Source of the DNA: Niallia circulans
Lineage (GTDB): Bacteria > Bacillota > Bacilli > Bacillales > Cytobacillaceae
Assembly: GCF_007273535.1 (NCBI RefSeq)
Contig: NZ_RIBP01000004.1
Location: forward strand, 3,138,001-3,202,000
DNA length: 64,000 bases
Reading direction: 5' to 3'
Shown piece after piece: positions 28,736 to 38,802 of this stretch. Under the pieces are notes generated by a model. That model ran no database searches, was not told where the DNA came from, and was given only the letters and a program-made list of their open reading frames with translations. The position numbers were made by a program, and so were the translations under genes. Every line of letters starts with the position of its first letter. Position 1 is the first letter of the stretch.

Positions 28736-29193
28736 TCAAATTCACCTCAATTCAAGTTTTAGCAAAAAATCCTACTGATTTTTCATCGGCTTTCACATAA
28801 AGCCATTTTTAGTTTTATAGTTTTTTGTTTTAAATTCCTGTTTTAGTAAAAGCCAAGATTCGCCATAATCGAGATGTGTTTTGCCTTTACATTTCAAAAT
28901 AACGTTTTAAATTATATCACAGGATGATTCAAAGAGAAATAAATAAATATGCCTCCATTTCCACATATAACCTCCACATAGTGTTTACAAAAAGCATATA
29001 AATTCTTCAAATTAAACCCATCTTACATTAATTACAAAAAAAATGCTAGTCAAAAACTATAAGTAAAAAGAATCAAAATCTTTATATAAATAATACCGTT
29101 TACCTTTCTTTATAAGAGTCCAATTCCTCAAACTTTGTTTGCCCTTTTCTTTTCAAGTATAATATAGGTGAAACCAAACAGGAGGAAATGAGC
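28736..29193. other. Divergent non-coding region LtaS / M42 peptidase
   Basis: About 450 AT-rich bases. A short stem GGCTTT/AAAGCC lies at 28788-28804. Near the right end TTGTTT and TATAAT, 17 bases apart and ending about 30 bases before the M42 start codon, could be its promoter. Nothing else is recognisable. Confidence 0.45.
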
Positions 29194-30243
29194 ATGATTA
29201 AATTGAAGCAAACTGAGTTTTTGCAGTCATTGGAGAGCTTACTGAACATCAGCAGCCCTTCAGGCAACACAGTAAATATTATTAAATACATAGAAGACCA
29301 ATTAACAGCAGAAGGAATTGAAACGAGAAGGAATAATAAAGGCGGGCTTATTGCAACAATTCCAGGCAAAAGCGCTGACAAGCAAAGAATGCTGACAGCA
29401 CATGTTGATACATTGGGAGCGATGGTAAAGGAAATCAAGGCTAACGGCCGACTTCGCCTTGATTTAATAGGTGGTTTTACCTATAACAGTATTGAAGGGG
29501 AAAATTGCCTGATCGAAACATCAAACGGAGACGTTTATACTGGTACAATTCTGCTTCATCAAGCATCTGTTCATGTATACAAAGAAGCAAGCAAGACGGA
29601 AAGAAATCAGGCTAATATGGAGGTCCGCATTGATGAGCGCGTCGCTTCTGCAGAGGATGTCAAGCAGCTTGGCATTGCTGTTGGTGACTTTGTTTCCTTC
29701 TATCCAAGAGTTGAATTAACTAAATCCGGTTTTATTAAATCACGGCATTTAGACGATAAAGCAAGTGTTGCAATTCTGCTTGAAGTGATGCAGGCCTTAA
29801 AGGCTTCAACTGAACAAATTCCATATACTACACATTTCCTCATTTCCAATAATGAAGAAATTGGTTACGGCGGAAACTCAAATATCCCTTTAGAAACGGT
29901 CGAATATTTAGCAGTTGATATGGGGGCAATGGGAGATGGACAATCTACAGATGAGTATACTGTTTCCATTTGTGTGAAGGATGCGAGCGGTACCTATCAT
30001 CTTGGCTTGCGCAAAAAGCTTGTTAAACTTGCAGCCGACAACAACATCCCTTATCAGCTTGATATCTATCCATATTATGGTTCAGACGCTTCTGCTGCCA
30101 TAAGATCTGGTCATGATATTATTCATGGACTGATTGGCCCTGGAATTGATTCTTCTCATGCTTATGAAAGAACTCATTTTACATCTATTGAAGCAACAGC
30201 AAACTTGATTTATGCTTATGTATGGAGTGATATGCTTACCTAA
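29194..30243 (+). CDS. M42 family metallopeptidase (glutamyl/deblocking aminopeptidase type)
   Basis: 349-residue cytoplasmic di-metal aminopeptidase that forms large tetrahedral oligomers in known members. Metal ligands and catalytic residues are in AHVDTLG (H, D), HLDDKAS (D), NNEEIGYGG (EE), DMGAMGDG (D) and the final SSHAYERTH (H). The ATG at 29194 has AGGAGG eight bases before it; an ATG at 29188 is too close to that site. It probably trims peptides, possibly with preference for acidic N-termini. It is monocistronic and followed by a bidirectional terminator. Confidence 0.92.
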   Translation: MIKLKQTEFLQSLESLLNISSPSGNTVNIIKYIEDQLTAEGIETRRNNKGGLIATIPGKSADKQRMLTAHVDTLGAMVKEIKANGRLRLDLIGGFTYNSIEGENCLIETSNGDVYTGTILLHQASVHVYKEASKTERNQANMEVRIDERVASAEDVKQLGIAVGDFVSFYPRVELTKSGFIKSRHLDDKASVAILLEVMQALKASTEQIPYTTHFLISNNEEIGYGGNSNIPLETVEYLAVDMGAMGDGQSTDEYTVSICVKDASGTYHLGLRKKLVKLAADNNIPYQLDIYPYYGSDASAAIRSGHDIIHGLIGPGIDSSHAYERTHFTSIEATANLIYAYVWSDMLT

Positions 30244-30261
30244 AATATCTATATACAAAAA

Positions 30262-30295
30262 AACAGCGGCAATTAACTTTTGCTGCTGTTTTTTT
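30262..30295. terminator. Bidirectional terminator M42 peptidase / cwlK
   Basis: Ten-pair stem AACAGCGGCA/TGCTGCTGTT (one G-U), then TTTTTTT on the plus strand and a T run on the minus strand. Confidence 0.85.
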
Positions 30296-30848
30296 ATGGG
30301 CGTTCACCATTTTGGAGATCATCAATACTTAACCCGAAGTCCATTTGGAAATGGGGGTAATCCTTAAAGCTGATCCAATCGCCGCCCCACTCAAATCCTA
30401 ATGACTTTGCGATTTCGACAACTTCCGACCAGTCACTTTTGGCATTGCCATTGCCATCATATTCCATGTCCCAAATAACTTCCCCATTAAGATTCATGAG
30501 CGCAAAATCAATCGCGAGACCATAATTGTGATAAGACTCTCCGCCCTTTGCATTTGTGACGACATCACCAGATGCTGTTCTTCCTTGCGCATATAGCTCA
30601 TCCTGTTCCTTAGAGCTTCTGAAATCCGCGGTTATAATTATATTAATACCCTTATCAGCAGCTAAGCTTATCAGCTCATCTCGTTTATCGGCAACTGTGT
30701 CATTAAGCTCTGTTGGCATTGGAATATCATGTTGCAGGTCCGATTTTTGCCCTTCTTTCCAATAAGCGATAACAAAAATAGATAATATTAAACAAACTAG
30801 AAGGAAGCTAGCAACATTCCTTCGCTTTCGTTTTGGTGTCTTCTTCAA
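30294..30848 (-). CDS. M15 family peptidoglycan L,D-endopeptidase (CwlK/VanY-like)
   Basis: 184 residues. An N-terminal membrane anchor (about 13-30) follows a very basic start, and the M15 domain faces outward. Zinc ligands are H107 and D114 in SYHNYGLAIDF and H166 in DYPHFQM, with WGGDW before the last histidine, as in B. subtilis CwlK, which cuts the L-Ala-D-Glu bond of stem peptides. It lies 62 bases downstream of glnL on the same strand with no terminator between, so it may be cotranscribed with it; a functional link is not evident. Confidence 0.85.
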   Translation of the reverse strand: MKKTPKRKRRNVASFLLVCLILSIFVIAYWKEGQKSDLQHDIPMPTELNDTVADKRDELISLAADKGINIIITADFRSSKEQDELYAQGRTASGDVVTNAKGGESYHNYGLAIDFALMNLNGEVIWDMEYDGNGNAKSDWSEVVEIAKSLGFEWGGDWISFKDYPHFQMDFGLSIDDLQNGERP

Positions 30849-30910
30849 TGAATCTCTCCCTATTTCTTCTATAATATACTTGCAAAAGCCTGTTCGAAAA
30901 CCATAACCGT

Positions 30911-31855
30911 CTATTTATATATATCTAAGGAAGCAAGTTTTTTCGCTTCAAAGTATAAAACTTGAATGAACTTTTTAGTATGGATTTTGACTTGCTTTGG
31001 AGAAATTAATTCTTCATTACGCAGTTCTGTCATTTTACATCTTATCGTAGAAAAGTCAAAAAACTTTGTTGCGTAGTTTTCAAATTTACCATTTGTTGAC
31101 TCACTTAAACCAATGTTTGCCCAATGTGTGATTGATTGGTTGATTGCTCTTCTCACACGCTGTTCACTTGCTTTTGTTTCTCGATTCAATTCTAAAGATG
31201 AAGCTGTATCTCCCAATCTCATTACGGAGAGCTTTTCAAACAGCTCTTTCAATGAAGGAAAATGAAGGTCAAACCCATCATTTATTTCATGCTCATACAA
31301 GTATTCCACCATTTCCAGCAAATCTTTACTGCCGTTTTCTCCTATTATACCAAGTTCCGACAACAAAAACTCTGCAGATTCGACAATTTTAGTACCTGCT
31401 TGAGCAACACCATTGCTCTGTATGTCCTGCTTATGTGTGATCATTAACCCATTTAGAGAGCGTCTAATATCATTTACAGTTTTTTCAAGCTGTATCGTTT
31501 GCATCACCTTATGGATAACGGCAACCAATTCTTTTTTATTAATCGGTTTTGTTACATAATAGTCGACACCTTGCGTATACGCAGCACCAATTAGTTCTTT
31601 TGCTTCAACTTGGGAAAGCATGATTACTTTTCCTTTAAACTCACCGTTCCAAGATTTTATTGTTTCTATCCCATCACTGTCCGGCATCAGCAAATCCATG
31701 ATGACGATATCAATATCATAAAAACTAAGAACATTGCTTGTTACCTGACACCCTGTCTCAGCTTCACTAACTACCGTTCCTAGCTTGTCACCTTCTATGA
31801 TATGCTTTAATACAGAACGAACTGCTCCATCATCATCCACTAAAAAAAATCTCAT
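30911..31855 (-). CDS. glnL: GlnL (YcbB)-type response regulator
   Basis: 314 residues, the same length as B. subtilis GlnL. The N-terminal receiver domain has acidic residues D7-D9, phosphorylation site D54 in VIMDLLMPDSDG and the switch lysine in YVTKPIN (about 103). The rest is the YcbB effector domain (about 130-314). In B. subtilis GlnK-GlnL responds to glutamine and activates glsA-glnT. Here neither the kinase glnK nor glutaminase or transporter genes are adjacent, so partner and targets must lie elsewhere. The ATG has AAGGGG upstream. Confidence 0.9.
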   Translation of the reverse strand: MRFFLVDDDGAVRSVLKHIIEGDKLGTVVSEAETGCQVTSNVLSFYDIDIVIMDLLMPDSDGIETIKSWNGEFKGKVIMLSQVEAKELIGAAYTQGVDYYVTKPINKKELVAVIHKVMQTIQLEKTVNDIRRSLNGLMITHKQDIQSNGVAQAGTKIVESAEFLLSELGIIGENGSKDLLEMVEYLYEHEINDGFDLHFPSLKELFEKLSVMRLGDTASSLELNRETKASEQRVRRAINQSITHWANIGLSESTNGKFENYATKFFDFSTIRCKMTELRNEELISPKQVKIHTKKFIQVLYFEAKKLASLDIYK

Positions 31856-32256
31856 TATTATGCCCCTTTTTCCATTTTACTAAAAAATGATTAGAAATTT
31901 CAGCTGTCAGCACTTCTAACCGTAGCCCAAATAAACACTTAAACTGTATATTCCTTATTTCACTCGCACAAACTTATTACAAAGCAAGGAATATCATATA
32001 AGTCGCTTTTTATCAAAATAGTACTACAAATTTTCATTTTTAGGGTTTTTTTTTATTTTTCGCATTATTCAGATGATAGGTATTCTTGCTTCCTGTTCAT
32101 TATAACAGGGAATAAATAAAGGGCATGTGCTAAATATCACTCTCATGATAAATGCCCCATGCCCGTCTTACTATTGAAAGCTTCTTTCTTTATTAGCAAA
32201 ATGTGTAGAACGTGTGCAATAAAGCATGCTGATATAGAAAGGAGTTCTCATAACTA
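31856..32256. other. Non-coding region upstream of glnL
   Basis: About 400 bases without a gene. An inverted repeat GGGCATG (32121-32127) with CATGCCC (32158-32164) encloses 30 bases and has no T run, so it is not a standard terminator. It may be an operator or structured RNA. Nothing else recognised. Confidence 0.4.
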
Positions 32257-33198
32257 TTAAAAGAATGATTTCGCACCTAAATAACGGCTTTTCCAGTAGG
32301 AATTACTCATATCTGTTATAGTAACACCTGTCGATGATCCTGCATGAATAAACTTATTATTCCCCATGTAAATACCTGCATGAGAAGGACCTGACGTTGT
32401 TTCATAAAACACAATATCTCCTACTTCTGGTGTTGAGACTGCAGTCCCAGAGCTCCACATTGTAGCAACAGTTCTTGAAATGGATAAGCCTACTTTGCTA
32501 TAGGCATAATTAATAAACCCACTGCAGTCAAATCCTGATGGAGTACTTCCACCCCATACATATGGAACACCAATGTATTTTTGTGCTTCTGCAATCAAAG
32601 CAGCTGCTTTGGAAGCTTTGTTTTGCGTTGGTGCAGCAGTTGTACCACCTGAAACAGGTGCTTTTACATTTAGGACTTGTCCCACGTAGATTGTATTAGT
32701 GGCCATATTATTCCATGTTTTTAACTGGTCTACTGTAATGTTAAACTTTGATGAAATGGACCATAAGGAATCACCGCTAGCTACTTTGTAGGTTACAGTA
32801 GATGAAGCCGCAGTTGTGCTTGCTGAACTATTAGATGTAACAATCAGCAACGATTGACCAACTTTAATGGTATCACTCGTTAATTTGTTCCATTCTTTAA
32901 TTTTCGCAGCAGTTGTATTATATGCTACCGCAATTTTCGACAGAGCATCTCCGCTCTTGACTGTATAATGGATATGGTTCGGAAGCAAGGTTAATTCTTG
33001 TCCAATCTTAATCACAGTACTAGTCAATTTATTGTACGCCGTAAGGTCAGCAACTGAAATATTATTGGCAGCAGAAATCTTAGATAAACTATCACCTGAT
33101 TTTACAACATATTTCTTTTCATGAGCACTTGCAGTTGTCTGAAATCCGGCAAAAATAATCGTTGCAGTTGCACAAACAGTTAGCAGCTGTTTTTTCAT
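32257..33198 (-). CDS. Secreted cell-wall D,L-endopeptidase, three LysM + NlpC/P60
   Basis: 313 residues. The signal peptide ends at TASA (residue 25). Three LysM wall-binding repeats lie at about 29-72, 77-120 and 136-178, separated by Ser/Thr-rich linkers. The C-terminal NlpC/P60 hydrolase (about 198-313) has C225 in FDCSGF, H273 in SHAGIYMG and H285. It resembles the LytE/LytF/CwlS autolysins of B. subtilis, which cut gamma-D-Glu-meso-DAP and act in elongation or cell separation. The ATG has AAAGGAGAA upstream. It stands alone. Confidence 0.93.
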   Translation of the reverse strand: MKKQLLTVCATATIIFAGFQTTASAHEKKYVVKSGDSLSKISAANNISVADLTAYNKLTSTVIKIGQELTLLPNHIHYTVKSGDALSKIAVAYNTTAAKIKEWNKLTSDTIKVGQSLLIVTSNSSASTTAASSTVTYKVASGDSLWSISSKFNITVDQLKTWNNMATNTIYVGQVLNVKAPVSGGTTAAPTQNKASKAAALIAEAQKYIGVPYVWGGSTPSGFDCSGFINYAYSKVGLSISRTVATMWSSGTAVSTPEVGDIVFYETTSGPSHAGIYMGNNKFIHAGSSTGVTITDMSNSYWKSRYLGAKSFF

Positions 33199-33423
33199 GT
33201 AGTGGCATTCTCCTTTTGTGTGTGTTGTATTGTCTCTGCCTCTTATTCTAATAACTAGCTTGCTAGATTCCTATGCATAAAAGCTGGATTAATTGGACCA
33301 TTTTTCCTTTTCAATTTTAAAAAACAACATTTACGAATAAATACCTATTAAACACAGTATAATAAGCCTAGTTTTTTTCCATAACAATCATCTGTTTCCA
33401 TATAAAAGAATGGAAGCGTGAAA

Positions 33424-33466
33424 CAAAAAAAGTAATCCTTTAGACATAATGATCCTAAAGGATTAC
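33424..33466 (-). terminator. Terminator of sbcDC
   Basis: Twelve-pair stem GTAATCCTTTAG/CTAAAGGATTAC with an 11-base loop, then seven T on the minus strand, just after the sbcC stop codon. Confidence 0.92.
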
Positions 33467-33472
33467 AATCTA

Positions 33473-36400
33473 TTAAAATAAATGATGAAATTGCGTCGTG
33501 CTGCCGTTTTGGCCTGAGATTACTTCTAATTGCACATCTATTCTTTCCTTTAATTCAGGAACATGTGAAATAATTCCGACCAGTCTGCCTGTACTTTGTA
33601 TTTCCATTAATGTTTCAATTGCTTGATCCAATGATTCCGGGTCCAATGTGCCAAAGCCTTCATCAATAAACATCGTTTCTAATGAGACTCCGCCGGCATA
33701 TGACTGAACCACATCTGCTAAGCCTAACGCCAATGACAAGGCAGCTTTAAAGCTTTCACCACCAGATAATGTTTTCACATGTCTTTCTTGGCCAGTATAT
33801 TGGTCAAAAACAAGCAGCTCTAATCCACTTTGTACATTTCCTTTAGAACGGTCTTTTTTTCTGATAAGATTGTATCTTCCACTTGTCATCTTCACAAGCC
33901 TGCTGTTAGCTTCCTGTAAAATATCATCTAAAAATGCTGCTAAAACATATCTTTCAAACGTCATTCTATATGTGTTTTGTCCTCTAGTAATGTCGTATAA
34001 ATGGCCAATAAGCTTATAGCTTTCCTCCAGCTCTTTCATATCGCTGTTAATTTTCTTTACCTTAGCCAGTATTTCTTTATTGTCCTTTTCTTTAATCAGC
34101 AGGTTTGTATGTTCCTGCTGCATATCAGCAATTTCTTCATCAAATACTTTTCGTTGTGCTAATAGCGAGTCCATATCTGGTGTCTTCACATCGCGTAGTA
34201 TTTCCTCTAAGTCGCTGTATCGATCTGAAATGGAACGATATTGTTCTTTATATTGCTGGATGCTGTTCAGCAGTGCTTCAATTTCACCAGCAGGCAGCTT
34301 TGCTTGATGAAATTGTCCATACGTGCCAAAACCCTCACTTGTCATTTTTTCCAAGAAAATTTTCCGTTCTGTTTGAAGATTTGCCGCAATGTCGCTATGC
34401 TGTTTTTCCAAGCCTTCCATTATACCAAGTTCCTTCTGCTGCTTCGTCTTAAGTTCTTGGAGTGCTGCGTGTGATTTGCTATACAAATCCTCTAATTTTA
34501 CAAATTTCGACTGAGATGCAGCGAATTCCCGTTTAAAGCTTTCGCTATTACGTAGATTTTCTGGAACGGCATTTTTCTTCGTGTTAAGCGCAGATTCCAA
34601 TTCTGTCCTATTGAGAATCAGTTGATGGCTTTGCTCTATTGCCTTTTCAAGCTGGGCATTGTTTAATTCAATTGCCTGTTGCAATTCAACTGTTGCTTTA
34701 TCTAACCTTTCAAGCTTGCTTGCTGCCTCTCCAAGGCTTCGCTGTGCTTGCTCAAGCTCCTCTATCTCACGAGCAACTACTTGCTTCATCTCAACAGCAG
34801 ACCAATTGGCAGCATCTGCTCTTATCGATTGCAGCTCTTTACTGCCTATTTCTTGCTGTTCTGCTAAAAAGCTTATTTGAGAATTTATTTGAACTAATTC
34901 TGTTTCTGCTGTATGCTTTTGCTTCTCAATGGCAGCTGCATCACCTTTGGCGTAATTTATATCTTCCTGTGACGGGATATTAACACTATTGCTGCTTGCA
35001 GGGGCAGGGTGATGCTTACTGCCGCAAACAGGACATGGTGCATCTTGTTCCAGGCTTAAGGATAAATGGTAGGACTGTCCAGTATACCAATCGTTTTCAA
35101 GCTTTTCCACTAGAGATTTTGCATCCTTAAAACGGGCAAGAATATTTTCTGTAAGTTCCTTTTTCTTGCCAGCTATTTTTGTTTGTTCTGCTAGTTTTGT
35201 TTCGATTGAAATTTGTTTATCAAGCTTTTCCAGCACATGCTTTTTATCTGCCAACAGTCCCTTATTTTCTATAAATGTGATTTTGCTGCTCTCAAGCTCC
35301 AATCTGATTTCCTTATATCGCAGCAAATCCTTTTCGTGCTGTTCCTTGTTTTTTACAATAGATTGCTTGTTTGCTTCCTGCTCTATTATTTTCGCAGAAG
35401 TTTTTGCAACAGCATCCTCTAGCATTGCAAATTGTTCCACATCTTTCTGAATGGTTTTCAAAAAGGAAATATAGTTGGACAGCTCTTTTCTTTCCGGCTC
35501 TTTATCTGCTTCACGTTCAAAAGCCTTTTCAGCTAATACTATGTTTTCCGCAATTTTCTCCAACATTACGGCTAATTGCTCTTTTTCCTGCTCGCACTTG
35601 TCCAGCTGCTTTTTCAAATGATGACATATTTCCTCCTGCTGTGTGAGCATTGCAGCTTTTTGGGCGAGAAGTGCTGCTTTTTCATTAGCATTCACTATTT
35701 CACGCTGTTCCTCAAGCTTATCCTTTTGCAGCTTCAGTTCGTTCTTCAGCTTCATTTGCTTTAATACAGCCTCAGCCTCAAACACTTTATTATTAAGATC
35801 ATCTCGTTCCTTATTCTTTTTGTCTAACTCAGTCTTTAACTCTTGCGATTTTTGCCCCATCATCTCAATTTCTTTTTCAAGCAAAGGCAATAGAACAACA
35901 TCGTTATCATTTCCGTCTTTTATCAGGTTGTAAAGCTCCTCGACAAACACACTTGAGATATTGGCTAAGGCAGATTTTCTCAGCAACAGCTGCTGTTCCA
36001 CATTTCTCTTCAGCTCAGAGGATTGATCCTTAAGCTTATCTTCCATGTATTTATAAATTTCTGTGTGGAAGAGCTTTTGGAGAATTGCTTCCTTCTCCTT
36101 ACTGTCAGAAGTCAAAAGCTTTCTAAATTCACCTTGGGGAATCATCAGAATCTGCCTAAATTGATTACTGTCTATTTGCATGATCTCTTTGATTTTTTCC
36201 TCCACATCTCTTATGGAGGAAGCGATATTTTTTAATTCTCCGATTTCATCATAAACATACAGCTCTGCTTTAGCACCGATTGTCGTGAAGCCATCGCCTC
36301 TTTCTTTCTTTTTGTCTTGCTGTGGCGATCTTGTGATTAAATAGCGCTTGTCTCTTAGCTTGAAATCAAGGCTAACTTCTGTTAATAAAGAATCTGCGGC

Positions 36401-36610
36401 AAACTGACTTCTCAGTTCTGGACCATTTCTGTCTTCTCCACTTGCTTTTCCATATATTGCATAGCTGATTCCATCAAAAATAGTTGTTTTACCTGCTCCT
36501 GTTTTACCAGAAATCACAAACATTGTCCGCGTTCCGAGCTTTGTAAAATCAATTGTTTCTGTTTTAGCATATGGTCCAAATGCTTGCATCGTTAATTTCA
36601 GCGGTCTCAT
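33473..36610 (-). CDS. sbcC: Exonuclease subunit SbcC (Rad50-like)
   Basis: 1045-residue SMC-type ATPase that with SbcD opens hairpins and processes double-strand ends. Walker A is SGKTGAGKTTIFDG (about 33-46), long coiled coils span about 180-880, and the zinc hook CPVCG lies near residue 527. The signature LSGGESFKAALSLALG and Walker B MFIDEGFGTLD are at the C-terminal end. The start overlaps the sbcD stop by four bases (ATGA), so the subunits are translationally coupled. Length and order match Bacillus sbcDC. Confidence 0.96.
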   Translation of the reverse strand: MRPLKLTMQAFGPYAKTETIDFTKLGTRTMFVISGKTGAGKTTIFDGISYAIYGKASGEDRNGPELRSQFAADSLLTEVSLDFKLRDKRYLITRSPQQDKKKERGDGFTTIGAKAELYVYDEIGELKNIASSIRDVEEKIKEIMQIDSNQFRQILMIPQGEFRKLLTSDSKEKEAILQKLFHTEIYKYMEDKLKDQSSELKRNVEQQLLLRKSALANISSVFVEELYNLIKDGNDNDVVLLPLLEKEIEMMGQKSQELKTELDKKNKERDDLNNKVFEAEAVLKQMKLKNELKLQKDKLEEQREIVNANEKAALLAQKAAMLTQQEEICHHLKKQLDKCEQEKEQLAVMLEKIAENIVLAEKAFEREADKEPERKELSNYISFLKTIQKDVEQFAMLEDAVAKTSAKIIEQEANKQSIVKNKEQHEKDLLRYKEIRLELESSKITFIENKGLLADKKHVLEKLDKQISIETKLAEQTKIAGKKKELTENILARFKDAKSLVEKLENDWYTGQSYHLSLSLEQDAPCPVCGSKHHPAPASSNSVNIPSQEDINYAKGDAAAIEKQKHTAETELVQINSQISFLAEQQEIGSKELQSIRADAANWSAVEMKQVVAREIEELEQAQRSLGEAASKLERLDKATVELQQAIELNNAQLEKAIEQSHQLILNRTELESALNTKKNAVPENLRNSESFKREFAASQSKFVKLEDLYSKSHAALQELKTKQQKELGIMEGLEKQHSDIAANLQTERKIFLEKMTSEGFGTYGQFHQAKLPAGEIEALLNSIQQYKEQYRSISDRYSDLEEILRDVKTPDMDSLLAQRKVFDEEIADMQQEHTNLLIKEKDNKEILAKVKKINSDMKELEESYKLIGHLYDITRGQNTYRMTFERYVLAAFLDDILQEANSRLVKMTSGRYNLIRKKDRSKGNVQSGLELLVFDQYTGQERHVKTLSGGESFKAALSLALGLADVVQSYAGGVSLETMFIDEGFGTLDPESLDQAIETLMEIQSTGRLVGIISHVPELKERIDVQLEVISGQNGSTTQFHHLF

Positions 36611-37752
36611 TTCAATGCCTCCTCCCTTCTGACTTTGTCGATAACATTGCTGATTATGTTTCGTTTTTCCTCTGTGAAATCAGCAGTTGTCATTTCTTCA
36701 TAAAAGGACATAAATAAATCCAATTCTGTTTTGCGCTTATGATCTTTTTCTTCTAGAGATGTTTTTTTCTTCTTGTCGATATTTTCCAATTTTCGTTCCA
36801 GATGCAGCACATTTGGATAAACCTGTCTCAGCTTCTGAATAGGATCAAGAATTGCACCCTCATCTAATATTGTAACTTTTAAATAGTCGTCAATTTTTTG
36901 CTTGTTATAAAAGGCTGGATCAAGTAACTCGTCCATATATCCTTCAAGCTCTCTCATATCCTTTTTTGGTGTAAAGGAATGATATCGCTCTGTGAAAGAC
37001 CCTTTTTCATCTACTTCAATAATCGAAACTGATTTTCGTTGCTTTGCTTCTGAGAAGGAATATTTCATTAATGAACCAGAATACTTAACAGTAGGATGAT
37101 TAATGGCATCAGGACTATGAAGATGACCTAAAGCGGTATAAGAAAATGGTGCAAATAGTTCTGCTCCCACACATCCTGAACCTCCAACAGACAGGACTCT
37201 TTCGGAGTCAGATGTTTTTCCGCCAAGAACAAAACTATGTCCGATTAAAATATTGGGCTCATTCACATTAAGTTGATCTTCTATCTTGCCAACAACTGCT
37301 TTCATTGCATCATGATGACTAACTATGGATGCATCGCCAAGAAATTCTCTTACCGTTACGGGCTCACTATAAGGAACTAAATAAAAGTTAACGCCATTCA
37401 TATTAACTGGCGTAAGACTGTTTTCTATTTTTCCATTTAAGTAAAACTTATTCTGTTTATACCATGAGCTTCCAAATGACAGTCTTTCCGCACTGTCGTG
37501 ATTTCCTGATACAGCAAGGATTGGAATATTCAGTTCTACGTTGATGGTATAAAGGATTTCATCAAGCAAGTTCACTGCATCTGTTGGTGGTATGGAGCGG
37601 TCATATAAATCACCGGCAATGATAACAGCGTCTGGCTGTTCTGTTTTTACAAGTTCTACGAATTGATTAAGCATATGTCTTTGGTCCTCTGTCATATAAA
37701 GACCATGTACTAGCTTTCCAAGATGCCAATCTGCAGTATGAATAAATTTCAA
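36607..37752 (-). CDS. sbcD: Exonuclease subunit SbcD (Mre11-like)
   Basis: 381-residue metallophosphoesterase nuclease. Metal motifs in order are TADWHLGK (6-13), GDLYDR, SGNHDS and LGHLHSP. The TTG at 37750-37752 is chosen because GAGGTG sits six bases upstream and gives the family N-terminus MKFIHTADWHLG; the open frame extends three codons further to a GTG that lies inside the ribosome site. It is the first gene of the sbcDC operon. Confidence 0.95.
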   Translation of the reverse strand: MKFIHTADWHLGKLVHGLYMTEDQRHMLNQFVELVKTEQPDAVIIAGDLYDRSIPPTDAVNLLDEILYTINVELNIPILAVSGNHDSAERLSFGSSWYKQNKFYLNGKIENSLTPVNMNGVNFYLVPYSEPVTVREFLGDASIVSHHDAMKAVVGKIEDQLNVNEPNILIGHSFVLGGKTSDSERVLSVGGSGCVGAELFAPFSYTALGHLHSPDAINHPTVKYSGSLMKYSFSEAKQRKSVSIIEVDEKGSFTERYHSFTPKKDMRELEGYMDELLDPAFYNKQKIDDYLKVTILDEGAILDPIQKLRQVYPNVLHLERKLENIDKKKKTSLEEKDHKRKTELDLFMSFYEEMTTADFTEEKRNIISNVIDKVRREEALK

Positions 37753-37883
37753 ATCTATCACCTCAAAAAAATAAATAATATATAATGTTGATTATTTCTA
37801 CATAAGCATTGAGACTATTTATCATTATAACAAACTATTAAGTATGGAATGGAGGTAAGTTTTGACGATTCCAAAAAACGCCA

Positions 37884-37916
37884 AAAGGGGATGCCCGATT
37901 AATAGGCATCCCCTTT
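37884..37916 (-). terminator. Terminator of the cold-shock gene
   Basis: Twelve-pair stem AAAGGGGATGCC/GGCATCCCCTTT with a nine-base loop. The minus strand continues TTTTGGCGTTTTTT. Confidence 0.88.
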
Positions 37917-37931
37917 ATTTATGTTAGTACA

Positions 37932-38132
37932 TTATTTTTTTACGACATTAGAAGCTTGTGGGCCACGTGCGCCTTCAACTACTTCAAATTCAACTTCTTG
38001 TCCTTCTTCTAAAGACTTAAAGCCTTCTGTTTGAATTGCAGAATAATGTACAAATACATCATTTCCGCCATCTTGCTCAATAAATCCGAATCCTTTTTCT
38101 GCGTTAAACCATTTTACTTTACCGTTGTTCAT
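37932..38132 (-). CDS. Cold-shock protein (CspA/CspB family)
   Basis: 66-residue OB-fold RNA chaperone with RNP1 KGFGFIE (13-19) and RNP2 VFVHYS (26-31). Its length and 5'-terminal [13 protein letters not shown] are typical of Bacillus CspB/CspC/CspD, and I cannot choose among these paralogues. The ATG has AGGAGG seven bases upstream and the leader appears long, as usual for cold-inducible csp mRNAs. It is monocistronic. Confidence 0.95.
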   Translation of the reverse strand: MNNGKVKWFNAEKGFGFIEQDGGNDVFVHYSAIQTEGFKSLEEGQEVEFEVVEGARGPQASNVVKK

Positions 38133-38346
38133 GAAAATATCCTCCTATAAGCTAAAAAAAGCTTTACTCAAAATTACCATTTTATACCGCATTTTAATTA
38201 CGATTGCCAATCTTTAAAACTATGAAAATAGGCAGTAACACTTAAATACGTTACCTAACGGTTAATGTAAATTTAACATTTTTAGTTATTATTGTCAATA
38301 GAAAACCCTTTCATTTTTCAGATAATTAGTCGGGTATTCATGCATT

Positions 38347-38484
38347 TTATCTCTTCATTCTTTCTGGCAAACTATCAATTGATAGAATCATCTGATCTAG
38401 TCTGGTTTCAATCCGATATAACAGATACAAGCATACGACGATTGGAAACCCTGCTTCGCTGATAAATGAAATCCATTCAGCCAT
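38347..38484 (-). CDS. YvrJ family small membrane protein
   Basis: 45 residues: one hydrophobic segment (about 5-22, with the typical GFPIVVCLYLLYRIE core) and a charged tail ending RMKR. It matches the YvrJ family pattern. The ATG at 38482-38484 has AAAGGAG seven bases upstream. It follows the DUF2922 and DUF1659 genes on the same strand, a recurring trio in Bacillaceae; holin-like size and topology have been noted for such proteins but the function is unknown. Confidence 0.82.
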   Translation of the reverse strand: MAEWISFISEAGFPIVVCLYLLYRIETRLDQMILSIDSLPERMKR

Positions 38485-38520
38485 GTTATAACTCCTTTAT
38501 TATTTAATAACCAACTTATT

Positions 38521-38552
38521 AAAAGGGACAGCAGAAAAAACTGTCCCCTTTT
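38521..38552 (-). terminator. Terminator after the DUF2922 gene
   Basis: Stem AAAAGGGACAG against CTGTCCCCTTTT with one bulged base, followed on the minus strand by TTTTAATAAG. Readthrough into the YvrJ gene is possible. Confidence 0.65.
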
Positions 38553-38556
38553 CTGC

Positions 38557-38772
38557 TTATAGTTCGTATTCTGTTACATTTCGGTCAATTACACGCACAC
38601 CCTTAGCAGAAACTAAGTCACCATTAGCAGTTGTCAAAACATCTGCAGCAATAATGGTGTCCATAGCGGTTTTCATCGTTTCCATGTCAATTGGCTCTAT
38701 AGGTTCCCCCAATGTTAGTTTGGATTGTTTTCCGTTTGCAGCAATAAAGGTTAATTCCAGAGTTTTTGTCAT
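38557..38772 (-). CDS. DUF2922 family protein
   Basis: 71 residues with a predicted beta-rich fold: LELTFIAANGKQSKLTLGEP at the start and TANGDLVSAKGVRVIDRNVT near the end, the DUF2922 layout. There is no signal peptide or membrane segment. The ATG has AGGAGG upstream. It lies 30 bases downstream of the DUF1659 gene and upstream of yvrJ. Function unknown. Confidence 0.85.
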   Translation of the reverse strand: MTKTLELTFIAANGKQSKLTLGEPIEPIDMETMKTAMDTIIAADVLTTANGDLVSAKGVRVIDRNVTEYEL

Positions 38773-38802
38773 CTATTACACCTCCTATTTTTTTAACTTA
38801 GA

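Noticed and set aside
35166-35933. Open frames on the plus strand opposite sbcC
   Set aside because: They are antisense to a well-supported gene, rich in Ser, Phe, Leu and Cys as expected for the complement of a coiled-coil gene, and lack ribosome sites.
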